Assembly: GCA_030654015.1 (NCBI GenBank)
Contig: JAURYI010000134.1
Span: 1 to 42,148 of the forward strand
DNA: 42,148 nucleotides
DNA from: Methylococcales bacterium
GTDB lineage: Bacteria; Pseudomonadota; Gammaproteobacteria; Methylococcales; Methylomonadaceae
Reading direction: 5' to 3'
This document shows positions 8,133 through 16,302 of this stretch, in pieces (position 1 is the stretch's first letter; each line of letters begins with the position of its first letter). The notes beneath the pieces were generated by a model. The model made no database searches, was not told where the DNA came from, and worked only from the letters and a program-made list of their open reading frames with translations. A program made the translations under genes and the position numbers.

Positions 8133-8600
8133 TTAATGTTGCTCCTTGGCGGTGTGCTGATTTAACCATGTTTGCAGGATGAGCTGGGCGGCGAGCTGGT
8201 CTTGTACGTCCCACATTTTCGCCGCGCCTAAATTGACTTCATCAAATAACAGTTGTTTGGCTTCAAAAGTCGATAAGGTTTCATCCTGTTGATACACAGG
8301 CAGTGCATAACGTCCTTCTAATTGCCGACAAAATTTTAACATACGCGGGGTAACGGGATTATCACTGCCGTCCTGCTGACGGGAAATGCCGACCACTAAA
8401 CCCACTGGTTGCCATTCGGCAATTAACTGGCGAATAATCTCCCAGTTAGGCGTTTGATTAATCGAGCGTATGGTTTGTAACGGACTCGCACTTGCGGTGC
8501 TGGTTTGCCCCACTGCCACGCCGATTTTTTTGGTGCCGAAATCAAAACCCAGATAAGTAGTGCTGGTCAGTTTAGCGGCTAAGGGATCGCGTTTAAGCAT
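8133..8600 (-). CDS. yqgF: Holliday-junction resolvase-like protein YqgF/RuvX
   Basis: A 155-residue RNase H-fold protein of the YqgF/RuvX family, linked to pre-16S rRNA 5'-end maturation and Holliday-junction resolution. The first acidic motif is in YLGFDFGTKKIGVAVGQ near the N-terminus; a central VGISRQQDGSDNPVTPR and a late DEVNLGAAKMWDVQDQLAA complete the pattern. The ATG at 8600 is preferred over an in-frame codon at 8684, because it overlaps the yqgE stop by eight bases (ATGCTTAA) and gives the normal length. Confidence 0.93.
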   Translation of the reverse strand: MLKRDPLAAKLTSTTYLGFDFGTKKIGVAVGQTSTASASPLQTIRSINQTPNWEIIRQLIAEWQPVGLVVGISRQQDGSDNPVTPRMLKFCRQLEGRYALPVYQQDETLSTFEAKQLLFDEVNLGAAKMWDVQDQLAAQLILQTWLNQHTAKEQH

Positions 8601-9156
8601 GACCAGCAGGAATAGTGAGTTGATTAATGTTAATACCGATTTGCTCGGCGGCGGTTTGCCAGCGACTATCCGCAGGCGTATCAAATAAAATCTGTTTGCT
8701 ATACGGGCAGGTCAGCCACGCATTGGCGAGCATTTCCTGTTCTAACTGTCCTTGCCCCCAGCCAGCATAACCTAAGGCGACAATATAGGACTCAGGGCCT
8801 TTATCCACGGCAATCGCTTCAATCACATCACGCGACGTGGTTAAGGAAACAGACTCCGAAATGGGCAGGGTCATATCCCATTCACCGCCTGTATTATGCA
8901 GCACAAAGCCGCGCTCCTGCTGCATCGGCCCACCCGCAAATACGGGGGATTCAGGCGCAGTCTCAGAACTGACAGGGCTGTTCATTTGTTTAAAAACATC
9001 ACCTAATTTCATATTAATAGGGCGATTAATCACGATGCCTAGCGCACCCTCGTCATTGTGCTGACAAAGATAAATGACGGTATGAAAAAAATAGGGGTCT
9101 GCCAGATTGGGCATGGCAATAATGAAGTGATTGTTTAAGTAGGTGACTGCGGTCAT
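8593..9156 (-). CDS. yqgE: YqgE/AlgH family protein
   Basis: A 187-residue member of the UPF0301 (YqgE/AlgH) family, whose role is not established although AlgH affects alginate regulation in Pseudomonas. Typical sequence is seen in FIIAMPNLADPYFFHTVIYL, GALGIVINRP and VFAGGPMQQERGFVLH. An ATG at 9156 gives the usual N-terminus; an in-frame TTG at 9171 is less likely. It lies between tonB and yqgF in the conserved order and overlaps yqgF by eight bases. Confidence 0.93.
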   Translation of the reverse strand: MTAVTYLNNHFIIAMPNLADPYFFHTVIYLCQHNDEGALGIVINRPINMKLGDVFKQMNSPVSSETAPESPVFAGGPMQQERGFVLHNTGGEWDMTLPISESVSLTTSRDVIEAIAVDKGPESYIVALGYAGWGQGQLEQEMLANAWLTCPYSKQILFDTPADSRWQTAAEQIGININQLTIPAGHA

Positions 9157-9187
9157 GCGTCTCAGTATCAAAAGTTAGGGGCGGCTG

Positions 9188-10267
9188 TTATTGGGTAACT
9201 AAGCCAGATTCGTCTGTGAATTTCCAGACACGGGTAATTTTCAGTATATCAAGCTCGTTACGCAATGCCATAGGTAACGGTGGAAACGGCGCACTCATGC
9301 GCACGATTTTTTTTGCCGCTTCATCCAGTTCTGGATTACCTGACGAATGCGTGATGCGGATGCTGTCAATGTTACCATCAATATCAATACCAACATCCAT
9401 CGTTAAGGTCGCAGAAAAACCGGGTTTGGTTGCCGCTTCGGGGTAATTGTGATTACCAACACCTGCGACTTTAGCTTCCCAATCATGCAAATATTGGGCG
9501 GCGACATATTTATTGGCACTCACCTGATTAACGGATTTGGTTTTAATTTGCGGTGCTGCCACCGCTTGTTGAGTAGTTGCGACTGCCTGTTCAGAAATTT
9601 GCTGTTGCAAAGAAGCGGCTGAAAGATGGTGTGTTTCAGGCTGTCCCTTACTGAGCGTAGTATGGGTTCTGGTGGCAATTTTCTGCTCCGCTTTCTCTTG
9701 CGTCAGCACTTTTTGTGTTACATCGGGCTTGCTGGGCATTGCATCTGCTTTAAATACTTGCTCATGCGGCGGTGCAGGTATCAGTTTTTCTACAGGCTTG
9801 GCAATCGGTTTAGGCGCAGGCGGCGGTATGTCTATTGGCTTTTCTATCGGCTTGGCAACAGGCTCAGGTTTGGGTACTGGCAACGGCTTGATTTTTTCGG
9901 GCTGTTTCAGCGCGGGCTTGACTTGCGGTGGTGGCGTAATTTTTTCCATCAAGTTTTTCGGCATCGGCTTAACGGGCGTGTTAGTCGGTGCTGGCTGTTG
10001 CTTCACAGGTTCAGGTTTGGCAATTTTCTCACCTGAGCCGATTTGATTGTCTTGCGCCAATAACTCAGTTTTTTCAGGGGCTTGAACACTGGGCGAATTG
10101 ACCAAGGTAATATCAATACTTCTGCTGATTTTTTCAGCGTCAGGCTTAGCAATCTGCACGCCCAGCACCAACATAATATGCACAATAACCGCTATCACTA
10201 ACGCGAATAAGAAAGTCCGATTCGTTGTTGCTACAGCGGGTGTTGTGGACAGGACAGCATAATTCAT
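9188..10267 (-). CDS. tonB: TonB energy-transducing protein
   Basis: A 359-residue inner-membrane protein that couples the proton gradient to outer-membrane receptors. It has a single N-terminal membrane segment at about residues 18-39 (FLFALVIAVIVHIMLVLGV). A long periplasmic linker very rich in Pro, Lys and Glu (many KPEP, KPIEKP and PPPAPKP units) spans about 70-190. The C-terminal TonB domain covers about 255-350: YPEAATKPGFSATLTMDVGI, then HSSGNPELDEAAKKIV and a final VWKF. The ATG follows the gshB stop by one base (TAATATG), so the genes are coupled. Confidence 0.93.
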   Translation of the reverse strand: MNYAVLSTTPAVATTNRTFLFALVIAVIVHIMLVLGVQIAKPDAEKISRSIDITLVNSPSVQAPEKTELLAQDNQIGSGEKIAKPEPVKQQPAPTNTPVKPMPKNLMEKITPPPQVKPALKQPEKIKPLPVPKPEPVAKPIEKPIDIPPPAPKPIAKPVEKLIPAPPHEQVFKADAMPSKPDVTQKVLTQEKAEQKIATRTHTTLSKGQPETHHLSAASLQQQISEQAVATTQQAVAAPQIKTKSVNQVSANKYVAAQYLHDWEAKVAGVGNHNYPEAATKPGFSATLTMDVGIDIDGNIDSIRITHSSGNPELDEAAKKIVRMSAPFPPLPMALRNELDILKITRVWKFTDESGLVTQ

Positions 10268-10268
10268 A

Positions 10269-11216
10269 TTAGCGAATCACTTGTTCAATATGATCCATCA
10301 ACAGACCGCTGATATTCAGCCCGAACTGCTTATCCAATTCAACGACACAAGTCGGACTGGTGACATTAATTTCCGTCAAGGTATCGCCTATCACATCCAG
10401 ACCGACAAAAATCAGCCCTTTTTCGCGCAACGTTGCACCGACCTGATTAGCAATCCAACGGTCACGTTCGGTTAAGGGGCGACCTTCAGCACGTCCGCCT
10501 GCGGCTAAATTACCGCGCGTTTCGCCTTGCGCGGGGATACGCGCCAGACAATACGGCACAGGTTCACCATTGACCATTAAAATACGTTTATCGCCGTCTT
10601 TAATTTGCGGCAAATATTTTTGCGCCATCACAAAACGGCTTTTATATTCCGTCATGGTTTCTAAAATCACACTGATATTCGGGTCATCCTGACGAATATG
10701 AAAAATAGACGTACCGCCCATGCCATCCAGCGGCTTTAAAATAATTTCGCCCTCTTCCGCTAAAAACTGGCGGATTCTGCTCGGCTCTCTGGTCACCAAG
10801 GTTTCTGCACAACAGTGTGGAAACCACGCGGTAAATAACTTTTCATTGGCATCACGCAATGACTGCGGCTTATTAACCACATAAACGCCCATACTTTCCG
10901 CGCGTTCTAACAAATAGGTCGCATAAATATATTCTTGGTCAAACGGCGGATCTTTACGCATCATAATCACATTCAACTCACTCAGCGGAATATCCTGTTC
11001 AGCGGTGAATTGATACCACTGCTGGGCATTACGCTCAACCGTCAGTGTGCGCGTGCGGGCGTAAGCCACGCCATTGCGTAAAAATAAATCGTTTAATTCC
11101 ATGTAATGCAGTTCCCAGCCTCTGGACTGAGCTTCCAGCAACATAGCAAAACTGGTGTCTTTTTTGATATTGATATTAGCGATGGAATCCATCACCATAC
11201 CGAGTTTAATAGGCAT
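10269..11216 (-). CDS. gshB: Glutathione synthetase
   Basis: A 315-residue ATP-grasp enzyme that joins gamma-glutamylcysteine and glycine to give glutathione. Family features include the N-terminal KLGMVMDSIANINIKKDT, MRKDPPFDQEYIY, the ATP-grasp lid region ILKPLDGMGGTSIF and the terminal EINVTSPTCVVELDKQFG. Length matches E. coli GshB (316). It is the first gene of the operon that continues into tonB. Its upstream region carries a palindrome at 11275-11289. Glutathione could also serve redox needs of the arsenic genes in this window, but that link is inference. Confidence 0.96.
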   Translation of the reverse strand: MPIKLGMVMDSIANINIKKDTSFAMLLEAQSRGWELHYMELNDLFLRNGVAYARTRTLTVERNAQQWYQFTAEQDIPLSELNVIMMRKDPPFDQEYIYATYLLERAESMGVYVVNKPQSLRDANEKLFTAWFPHCCAETLVTREPSRIRQFLAEEGEIILKPLDGMGGTSIFHIRQDDPNISVILETMTEYKSRFVMAQKYLPQIKDGDKRILMVNGEPVPYCLARIPAQGETRGNLAAGGRAEGRPLTERDRWIANQVGATLREKGLIFVGLDVIGDTLTEINVTSPTCVVELDKQFGLNISGLLMDHIEQVIR

Positions 11217-11274
11217 TAGCGTTCCGAAGTGTTTGGCAAAAAAGGGTGCGTCATGCTGACCATTTTAATGGAAT

Positions 11275-11289
11275 TGTCAAAATTTGACA
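11275..11289. promoter_or_regulatory. Perfect palindrome between gshB and rpmB
   Basis: TGTCAAAATTTGACA is a perfect inverted repeat of TGTCAAA around a central A. Its left half, read leftward, gives TTGACA, a consensus -35 hexamer aimed at gshB, although no good -10 box follows at the right spacing. It could be an operator; the regulator is unknown. Confidence 0.4.
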
Positions 11290-11361
11290 GTGCTGTCTAT
11301 AGATAATAAGCATTTAACAGTGCTGCTAATTTATAAATGTGCCTAATAGCCGATTGAAACA

Positions 11362-11390
11362 TTTACTTTGATGCCGTTTTTTGGTATAAA
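11362..11390 (+). promoter_or_regulatory. Sigma70-type promoter of rpmB-rpmG
   Basis: TTTACT at 11362-11367, then 17 bp, then TATAAA at 11385-11390 with a TG dinucleotide just before it (extended -10). Transcription would begin near 11397, about 40 bp before the rpmB start. Confidence 0.6.
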
Positions 11391-11436
11391 GTTTGGCTAA
11401 TTTTTGAATCTAGGCACAGCTAAAAAGAGGTTAATC

Positions 11437-11673
11437 ATGTCCAGAGTATGTCAAGTAACAGGCAAAGGTCCCGTTACAGGTAACAACGTATCACACGCGA
11501 ACAACAGAACCAAAAGACGTTTTCTTCCTAATCTGCAACACCACCGTTTTTGGGTAGAAAGCGAAAACCGTTGGGTACGTCTGCGTATCTCAACTAAAGC
11601 AATGCGTATCATTGATAAAAACGGCATAGACGCAGTATTAGCGGATTTGCGTAAAAACGGCGAAAAGGTTTAA
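11437..11673 (+). CDS. rpmB: 50S ribosomal protein L28
   Basis: A 78-residue basic ribosomal protein. It begins [20 protein letters not shown] and continues with [17 protein letters not shown], the standard L28 pattern. The ATG at 11437 has AAGAGG upstream; the earlier in-frame ATG at 11404 would add a non-conserved stretch. It pairs with rpmG 12 bp downstream, as in many proteobacteria. Confidence 0.97.
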   Translation: MSRVCQVTGKGPVTGNNVSHANNRTKRRFLPNLQHHRFWVESENRWVRLRISTKAMRIIDKNGIDAVLADLRKNGEKV

Positions 11674-11685
11674 GGAGCTAACATC

Positions 11686-11841
11686 ATGCGCGATAAAATT
11701 AAATTGATCTCTACTGAAGGCACAGGTCACTTTTACACGACCACTAAAAACAAAAAAACGACTCCTGAGAAAATGGAAATCAAAAAATTTGATCCCGTCG
11801 TTCGTAAACACGTTATCTACAAAGAAGCCAAAATCAAGTAA
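11686..11841 (+). CDS. rpmG: 50S ribosomal protein L33
   Basis: A 51-residue protein beginning [20 protein letters not shown] and ending [12 protein letters not shown], the usual L33 sequence. It lacks the zinc-binding cysteine pairs, so it is the zinc-free form. An AAGGAG site overlaps the rpmB stop. The operon ends in the hairpin at 11872-11907. Confidence 0.96.
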   Translation: MRDKIKLISTEGTGHFYTTTKNKKTTPEKMEIKKFDPVVRKHVIYKEAKIK

Positions 11842-11871
11842 TCCTCTGGATAAACCTTTTTTCGGTTGCTT

Positions 11872-11907
11872 AAAAAAGCCACAGTTGTTGACTGTGGCTT
11901 TTTTTTT
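11872..11907. terminator. Bidirectional intrinsic terminator
   Basis: Perfect 8-bp stem GCCACAGT / ACTGTGGC with loop TGTTG, preceded by six A and followed by nine T. It can end both rpmB-rpmG from the left and the leftward proline-rich gene (stop at 11917) from the right. Confidence 0.93.
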
Positions 11908-11916
11908 GCTCACTGT

Positions 11917-13404
11917 TTAAAAATTGCAGTTAATCGGATTTTTGTGTTCTCCCGATTGCTCTTCTTCAACCGCTGTTTTAGAGCCCACATAACAATCTCC
12001 AATAGGAATGCTAAAGCCCTCCCCTTTAGGTTTCTTGGCATTTTGTGCCGCAGACTCTTCTTGTGGCATCATGTCGCCATAATTTTTCCGTTCTTTAAAG
12101 ATAATCGAACCCAGTTTTTTACCTGATTTTCCCTGCTGTTCTGGGGGCAAACTGTCTTTATCCATATTGCCTTGAATGACCTCTTTGGTATGAAAACGAT
12201 CATCGGTCATAAATTGTTCAGGAATAGCCTCTGTGCTTTCGGCAGGCGTTGACTGGCTCGCGGCATTGTCTTGACGGGTTGGTTCGGTACTATTTTCCAC
12301 AGGGACAGATTGCACCACTGCACGCGCAGGTGTCGGTGCAACGGGTGCAGGTACAGGTACAGCAATTTCTTCTAAATTTTTAAACCATCCTTGTGCAATC
12401 AGCCGAACAACTTGCGGAAAAACGGGCATAAAAGAGATTGCACTGTCTTGCAGTGATTCCAAGCGTTGCTGAAACGCTGACTGTTTGACCGTATTAACAG
12501 GTACAGGCGTAGACTGGCTGCTTTCAATAGGCATTCGCTTGACTGGCGGCGCGGGTATCGGCATTTCAGGCTCAGGCGTATCAGCGATACGCTCAGGCAC
12601 AGGAACGGTTGGCATACTTTTTTGTATGGACTGAACGGGCGTGGGCGTAGCTACGGACTTAACCACCTTAGACACAAGCGGGGCTTTTTGTACCACCGTA
12701 GGCTGTGGCGTGGCTATTTTCTGGCTAATTGTAGGCTTGGGCTGAACGGGCGTGGATGCTTGCACAGGTATACCAATGCGCGGCAAATTCTGCATATCAC
12801 TGGGCATATTAGAGGTAATCACTTCTGGTTGTGATTGCGGCGACGGTTGTACAGGAATGCCAATTCTGGGCAAATTAGCCATATTATCTGGCATATTCGA
12901 TTTAGCGACAGACGCAGATACACGCGCTGGTTGAACGGGTGCAGGCGTTCTGCGTACAGGAACGGGCGATTGTTTTGCTGCACTTGCTTTAGCCACTGTC
13001 GAATGCTGAACAGGGGGTGCTTTAATATAACGTTGCCGCGCCGCATTAGCAGGCGGTGGCGTTTGGGCAACGACTGGATGCGGAACTTTCTTAGCGACCA
13101 CAGGCGCGGGTGAACGAATCGGGTTAGGTGCGGGTAATGTCTTTTCTGGCTTTACTTTAATAAGTTTAACGAGGGCAGGCTTAGGTGCATTATTATCAAC
13201 AGGCGGCGGCTTTATCGGCACAGACGCGGCTTGTAAAATCAGCGTGATTGGTTTGTTGGGCTTGAGTTTAGCGGGTACAGGCATTGATAGCTTAATATCA
13301 AGGCTGAGCAGAATGATGATATGCAGTAAAAATGAGACTGGAACAAACAGCTTCCAACGATCCATCCTTTGATAACTCAATTTTCGTTGATACCTTGCCC
13401 CCAT
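11917..13404 (-). CDS. Proline-rich TonB-like membrane-anchored protein
   Basis: A 495-residue protein of unassigned function. One N-terminal membrane segment (about residues 17-38, LFVPVSFLLHIIILLSLDI) is followed by a very long linker rich in Pro, Val, Ala and Lys, like the periplasmic arm of TonB or TolA. No TonB C-terminal domain is recognised; the last 100 residues are mixed, with two Cys near the end. A segment SNMPxxMxNLPRIGIPVQ occurs twice, spaced about 35 residues apart. The ATG at 13404 has GAGGG upstream. It is transcribed alone toward the shared terminator. It might span the periplasm as a scaffold or transducer; that is a guess from composition. Confidence 0.6.
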   Translation of the reverse strand: MGARYQRKLSYQRMDRWKLFVPVSFLLHIIILLSLDIKLSMPVPAKLKPNKPITLILQAASVPIKPPPVDNNAPKPALVKLIKVKPEKTLPAPNPIRSPAPVVAKKVPHPVVAQTPPPANAARQRYIKAPPVQHSTVAKASAAKQSPVPVRRTPAPVQPARVSASVAKSNMPDNMANLPRIGIPVQPSPQSQPEVITSNMPSDMQNLPRIGIPVQASTPVQPKPTISQKIATPQPTVVQKAPLVSKVVKSVATPTPVQSIQKSMPTVPVPERIADTPEPEMPIPAPPVKRMPIESSQSTPVPVNTVKQSAFQQRLESLQDSAISFMPVFPQVVRLIAQGWFKNLEEIAVPVPAPVAPTPARAVVQSVPVENSTEPTRQDNAASQSTPAESTEAIPEQFMTDDRFHTKEVIQGNMDKDSLPPEQQGKSGKKLGSIIFKERKNYGDMMPQEESAAQNAKKPKGEGFSIPIGDCYVGSKTAVEEEQSGEHKNPINCNF

Positions 13405-13704
13405 GTTCCCTCTAAAAAGCTCTTGGTGTTATTGCACTGTGCATTTTTTAAAATGAATTTCAAGCGCGTATCTTAACACTGCATAACAAAAAGCGACTAT
13501 TAGCAGAGTACCGCCTGCACTCATCTGTGTTACTTCAAAGTAATCGCTTTAACCCACTACTGAGGCAAGCCACAAATAAAAATTTTTTTTGGCTGATTGT
13601 GTTGATTTAAGCACGCGAATATTTGATGAAAAGGTTACTATATTCATTCTGATTTTTTAGCTAAAAATACATCTCTTTACACTGTAAAACCAATGAGGAT
13701 TTCC

Positions 13705-14733
13705 GTGACTAACATTGCTTATAAACATTTATTGCCTATCACTTTAGTATCGCTAATAACGGGGTGTGCCAGCGATACTGTTGATTACCACGGTGACTAT
13801 CCGAATAATGTCAATCAGCAAACTGTGGTTGCACCACCGCCGAAACCCGTGCAGCCGAGTGTTCCGCAACCGACATTCAACAATAACGATGTGGTAGCGT
13901 TGACCGGGAATTATGCAAACTACCCAGCGGTGCAGCAGTTTATTCAGCACATGGTAAAAACCCACGGTTTTTCAGAAGTTTATTTGAATAGCTTGTTCTC
14001 ACAGGCGCAAAGTTTGGATTATGTCATTCGTTTAGAAAACCCTGAACCTACTCACGGGCCAACCAAACCCAAAATAGGTAGCTGGACACGCTATCGCAGC
14101 CAGTTTCTGACCGAAACCCATATTAATAACGGCGTGGAGTTCTGGCGCAACAACGCCGATGCCATTGCCAAAGCCAGTGCGACTTATGGTGTTGATCCTG
14201 AATACATCGTCGGCATTATTGGCGTGGAAACATTTTTCGGTAAAAACTTCGGCAAAACCTGTATTTTTGATGCCTTAACTACGTTGGCATTTGATACCCA
14301 CCGCCGCGCTCCGTATTTCACTGAGGAGCTGGAAAACTTTTTGCTGATGACCAAAGAGGAAGGTTATGAACCGCGTCAACCTAAAGGTTCGTGGGCGGGG
14401 GCGATGGGTTACGGACAATTTATGCCCAGCAGTTTTCGCAAATTAGCAGTAGACTTTGATAACAACGGTCGCCGTGATTTATGGCAACCTTATGATGCTA
14501 TCGGCAGTGTCGCGCACTATTTCTCACAGCATGGCTGGCAATTACACGGAGTCGCCACCCGCCCCACCCAAGCGGAAGATGCGCCCGATGTCATTGAATT
14601 AGGCGGTGCAACAGGCTTTGAATACTGGCGTATCTACGATAATTTCAAAGTCATCAAAAAATACAATAACAGCAATAAATACGCAATGGCAGTGCATCAA
14701 TTGGCACAGGCGATTAAACAGCGTTATAACTAA
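13705..14733 (+). CDS. mltB: Lytic murein transglycosylase B
   Basis: A GH103-family enzyme that cleaves peptidoglycan between MurNAc and GlcNAc, leaving 1,6-anhydroMurNAc ends. The lipobox LITGC puts the lipidated Cys at residue 21, so it should be anchored in the outer membrane. The catalytic Glu lies in IGVETFFG (about E175). Further hallmarks are ALTTLAFDTHRR, GSWAGAMGYGQFMPSSFR and DLWQPYDAIGSVAHYF. The GTG at 13705 is preferred because AGGA sits five bases before it; an in-frame ATG at 13693 lacks such a site and would add four residues. Length is about 342. Confidence 0.93.
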   Translation: MTNIAYKHLLPITLVSLITGCASDTVDYHGDYPNNVNQQTVVAPPPKPVQPSVPQPTFNNNDVVALTGNYANYPAVQQFIQHMVKTHGFSEVYLNSLFSQAQSLDYVIRLENPEPTHGPTKPKIGSWTRYRSQFLTETHINNGVEFWRNNADAIAKASATYGVDPEYIVGIIGVETFFGKNFGKTCIFDALTTLAFDTHRRAPYFTEELENFLLMTKEEGYEPRQPKGSWAGAMGYGQFMPSSFRKLAVDFDNNGRRDLWQPYDAIGSVAHYFSQHGWQLHGVATRPTQAEDAPDVIELGGATGFEYWRIYDNFKVIKKYNNSNKYAMAVHQLAQAIKQRYN

Positions 14734-14743
14734 TTTTATTTAA

Positions 14744-14776
14744 AGACCTGCGAGGTTTTAAAAACCTCGCAGGTCT
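14744..14776. terminator. Perfect 33-nt palindrome between convergent mltB and rtcB
   Basis: Two 16-base arms, AGACCTGCGAGGTTTT and its exact complement, meet around one A at 14760. It lies 11 bp after the mltB stop and 31 bp after the leftward rtcB stop, so it can end both. The inner arms are A4/T4-rich, but no long T run follows. A degenerate half (AGACCTGCTAGGTTT) recurs near 21630, so it may also be a dispersed repeat. Confidence 0.7.
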
Positions 14777-14806
14777 AGTAACGTTACCCGTTATAACCAA
14801 ACAGGT

Positions 14807-16003
14807 TTAACCCTTGATACACAACACCTGTTTCAGGGTATGCACCACCTCCACCAAATCGCTTTGATGCTCCATCACCTTATCAATATCTTTATAAGCC
14901 GCTGGAATTTCATCAATCACGCCGCTGTCTTTGCGACATTCCACGCCCAGCGTTTGCGCGTGAACATCATCACTATCAAACCGCTGTTTTGCCGCACTGC
15001 GACTCATCACCCGACCCGCGCCGTGTGAACACGAACAAAATGATTGCGGATTACCTTTGCCGCGCACAATGTAGGACTTCGCGCCCATACTACCCGGAAT
15101 AATGCCCAACTCGCCCTCCCCTGCACGAATCGCACCTTTGCGTGTCACCCATATCGACTGACCAAAATGCGATTCCCGCGCCACATAATTATGATGGCAG
15201 TTAATCGCTTCTTTGGTCACGCCGAACTTGGGTAATTTTTTCCGCAACGCTTCACATACCAATAGCATCATCTCACGGCGATTTGCCAGCGCGTAATCCT
15301 GTGCCCAACCCACCGCTTCCAGATAATCATCATAATGCGCGGCACCTTCACTGAAATACGCCAAGTCTTTATCAGGCAAATTAATCAGGTGTTGCCCCAT
15401 ATCTTTTTTTGCCAAATTAATAAAATACTCGCCGATGACATTGCCGATACCGCGACTGCCTGAATGCAGCATCACCCACACATCATCATTTTCATCCAGA
15501 CACAGCTCAATGAAATGATTGCCGCCGCCCAATGTGCCGAGTTGCCGCACCCACGTTGCATAGGACTTTTTCTGCATGGTATTAATTTTCTTATGCTTGC
15601 CTAAAATGCTGTGCAAACCGACTGCCAAGCCCGTCACTGTGGATTGTTTAGCGCGATCTTGTTTGTGCATATTGAAACCCACGGGTATCGCCTCTTCGAT
15701 AAACAAACGCAACGAACGCAGATTATCAGGCAAATCGTGAGCCTTAATCGACAAGCGCATGGCATTCATTCCACAGCCAATATCGACACCGACCGCCGCA
15801 GGAATAATCGCCCCTAGCGTTGGAATCACTGAACCGACAGTCGCACCTTTGCCAACGTGAACATCAGGCATAACGGCAATATGACTGTGAATAAACGGTA
15901 ATTGCGACAAATTATAAAGTTGTTGAAATGCCGCCGAATCAATCTCGTCGGTGTAAATTTTCACAGGGACTTTGCCCTTAGTGATGATTTTTTGAATAGG
16001 CAC
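14807..16003 (-). CDS. rtcB: RNA-splicing ligase RtcB
   Basis: A 398-residue Mn/GTP-dependent ligase that joins 2',3'-cyclic phosphate (or 3'-phosphate) and 5'-OH RNA ends in RNA repair or tRNA splicing. Metal ligands are seen at Cys77 (VGVDIGCGMNAMRL), His163 (GGGNHFIEL) and His180 (LHSGSRGIGN). The guanylylated histidine is His327 in SCSHGAGRVMSR. The GTG at 16003, with TAGGAG upstream, gives the length of E. coli RtcB (408). The frame stays open further upstream by chance; that part is not family-like. No rtcA or rtcR neighbour is present. Confidence 0.94.
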   Translation of the reverse strand: MPIQKIITKGKVPVKIYTDEIDSAAFQQLYNLSQLPFIHSHIAVMPDVHVGKGATVGSVIPTLGAIIPAAVGVDIGCGMNAMRLSIKAHDLPDNLRSLRLFIEEAIPVGFNMHKQDRAKQSTVTGLAVGLHSILGKHKKINTMQKKSYATWVRQLGTLGGGNHFIELCLDENDDVWVMLHSGSRGIGNVIGEYFINLAKKDMGQHLINLPDKDLAYFSEGAAHYDDYLEAVGWAQDYALANRREMMLLVCEALRKKLPKFGVTKEAINCHHNYVARESHFGQSIWVTRKGAIRAGEGELGIIPGSMGAKSYIVRGKGNPQSFCSCSHGAGRVMSRSAAKQRFDSDDVHAQTLGVECRKDSGVIDEIPAAYKDIDKVMEHQSDLVEVVHTLKQVLCIKG

Positions 16004-16118
16004 AAAATAGCTCCTATTAACCGAAAATCGCAGGCAATAAAGAGCCTCACCGCAATCGGTCAAGTTTAAAAAAATGGATGATTTTTTTTGAAAGCCCCGA
16101 TTCGTCGAATCGAATGAA

Positions 16119-16169
16119 TTAGCGAAGAATAACGAATGCGAGGCTGAATCTAATGACAATATCGAACAT
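16119..16169 (-). CDS. Possible 16-residue leader peptide upstream of rtcB
   Basis: A near-perfect AAGGAGG site, four bases, then an ATG at 16169 and the peptide MFDIVIRFSLAFVILR followed by TAA. It ends 115 bp before the rtcB start. The peptide is hydrophobic with two Arg. The quality of the ribosome site is the main evidence; no homologue is known to me, and it may be chance. Confidence 0.35.
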   Translation of the reverse strand: MFDIVIRFSLAFVILR

Positions 16170-16256
16170 AGTAGCCTCCTTAAAATAGATGAGTGGATGG
16201 GAAAACGCGGCACTCTACGCGGGGAAATGCGGATTGTCAAACTTAATTTTGCACCA

Positions 16257-16288
16257 TAACTGCCCGTTTGTTAACAAACGGGCAGTTA
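16257..16288. terminator. Hairpin between the secreted-protein gene and rtcB leader
   Basis: A perfect inverted repeat, TAACTGCCCGTTTGTT and its complement, 32 bp in all. It sits 14 bp after the leftward gene that stops at 16303. There is no long T run, so factor-independent termination is plausible but not certain. Confidence 0.55.
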
Positions 16289-16302
16289 TTTTGCACGCCC
16301 AT

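Noticed and set aside
9626-10046. Long plus-strand frames across tonB
   Set aside because: They mirror the proline-rich tonB linker; repetitive codons leave the opposite strand open. No ribosome site or family features.
14807-16240. Longer reading of rtcB starting at 16240 (477 residues)
   Set aside because: The first 79 residues are not RtcB-like, and a GTG with TAGGAG at 16003 gives the family length.
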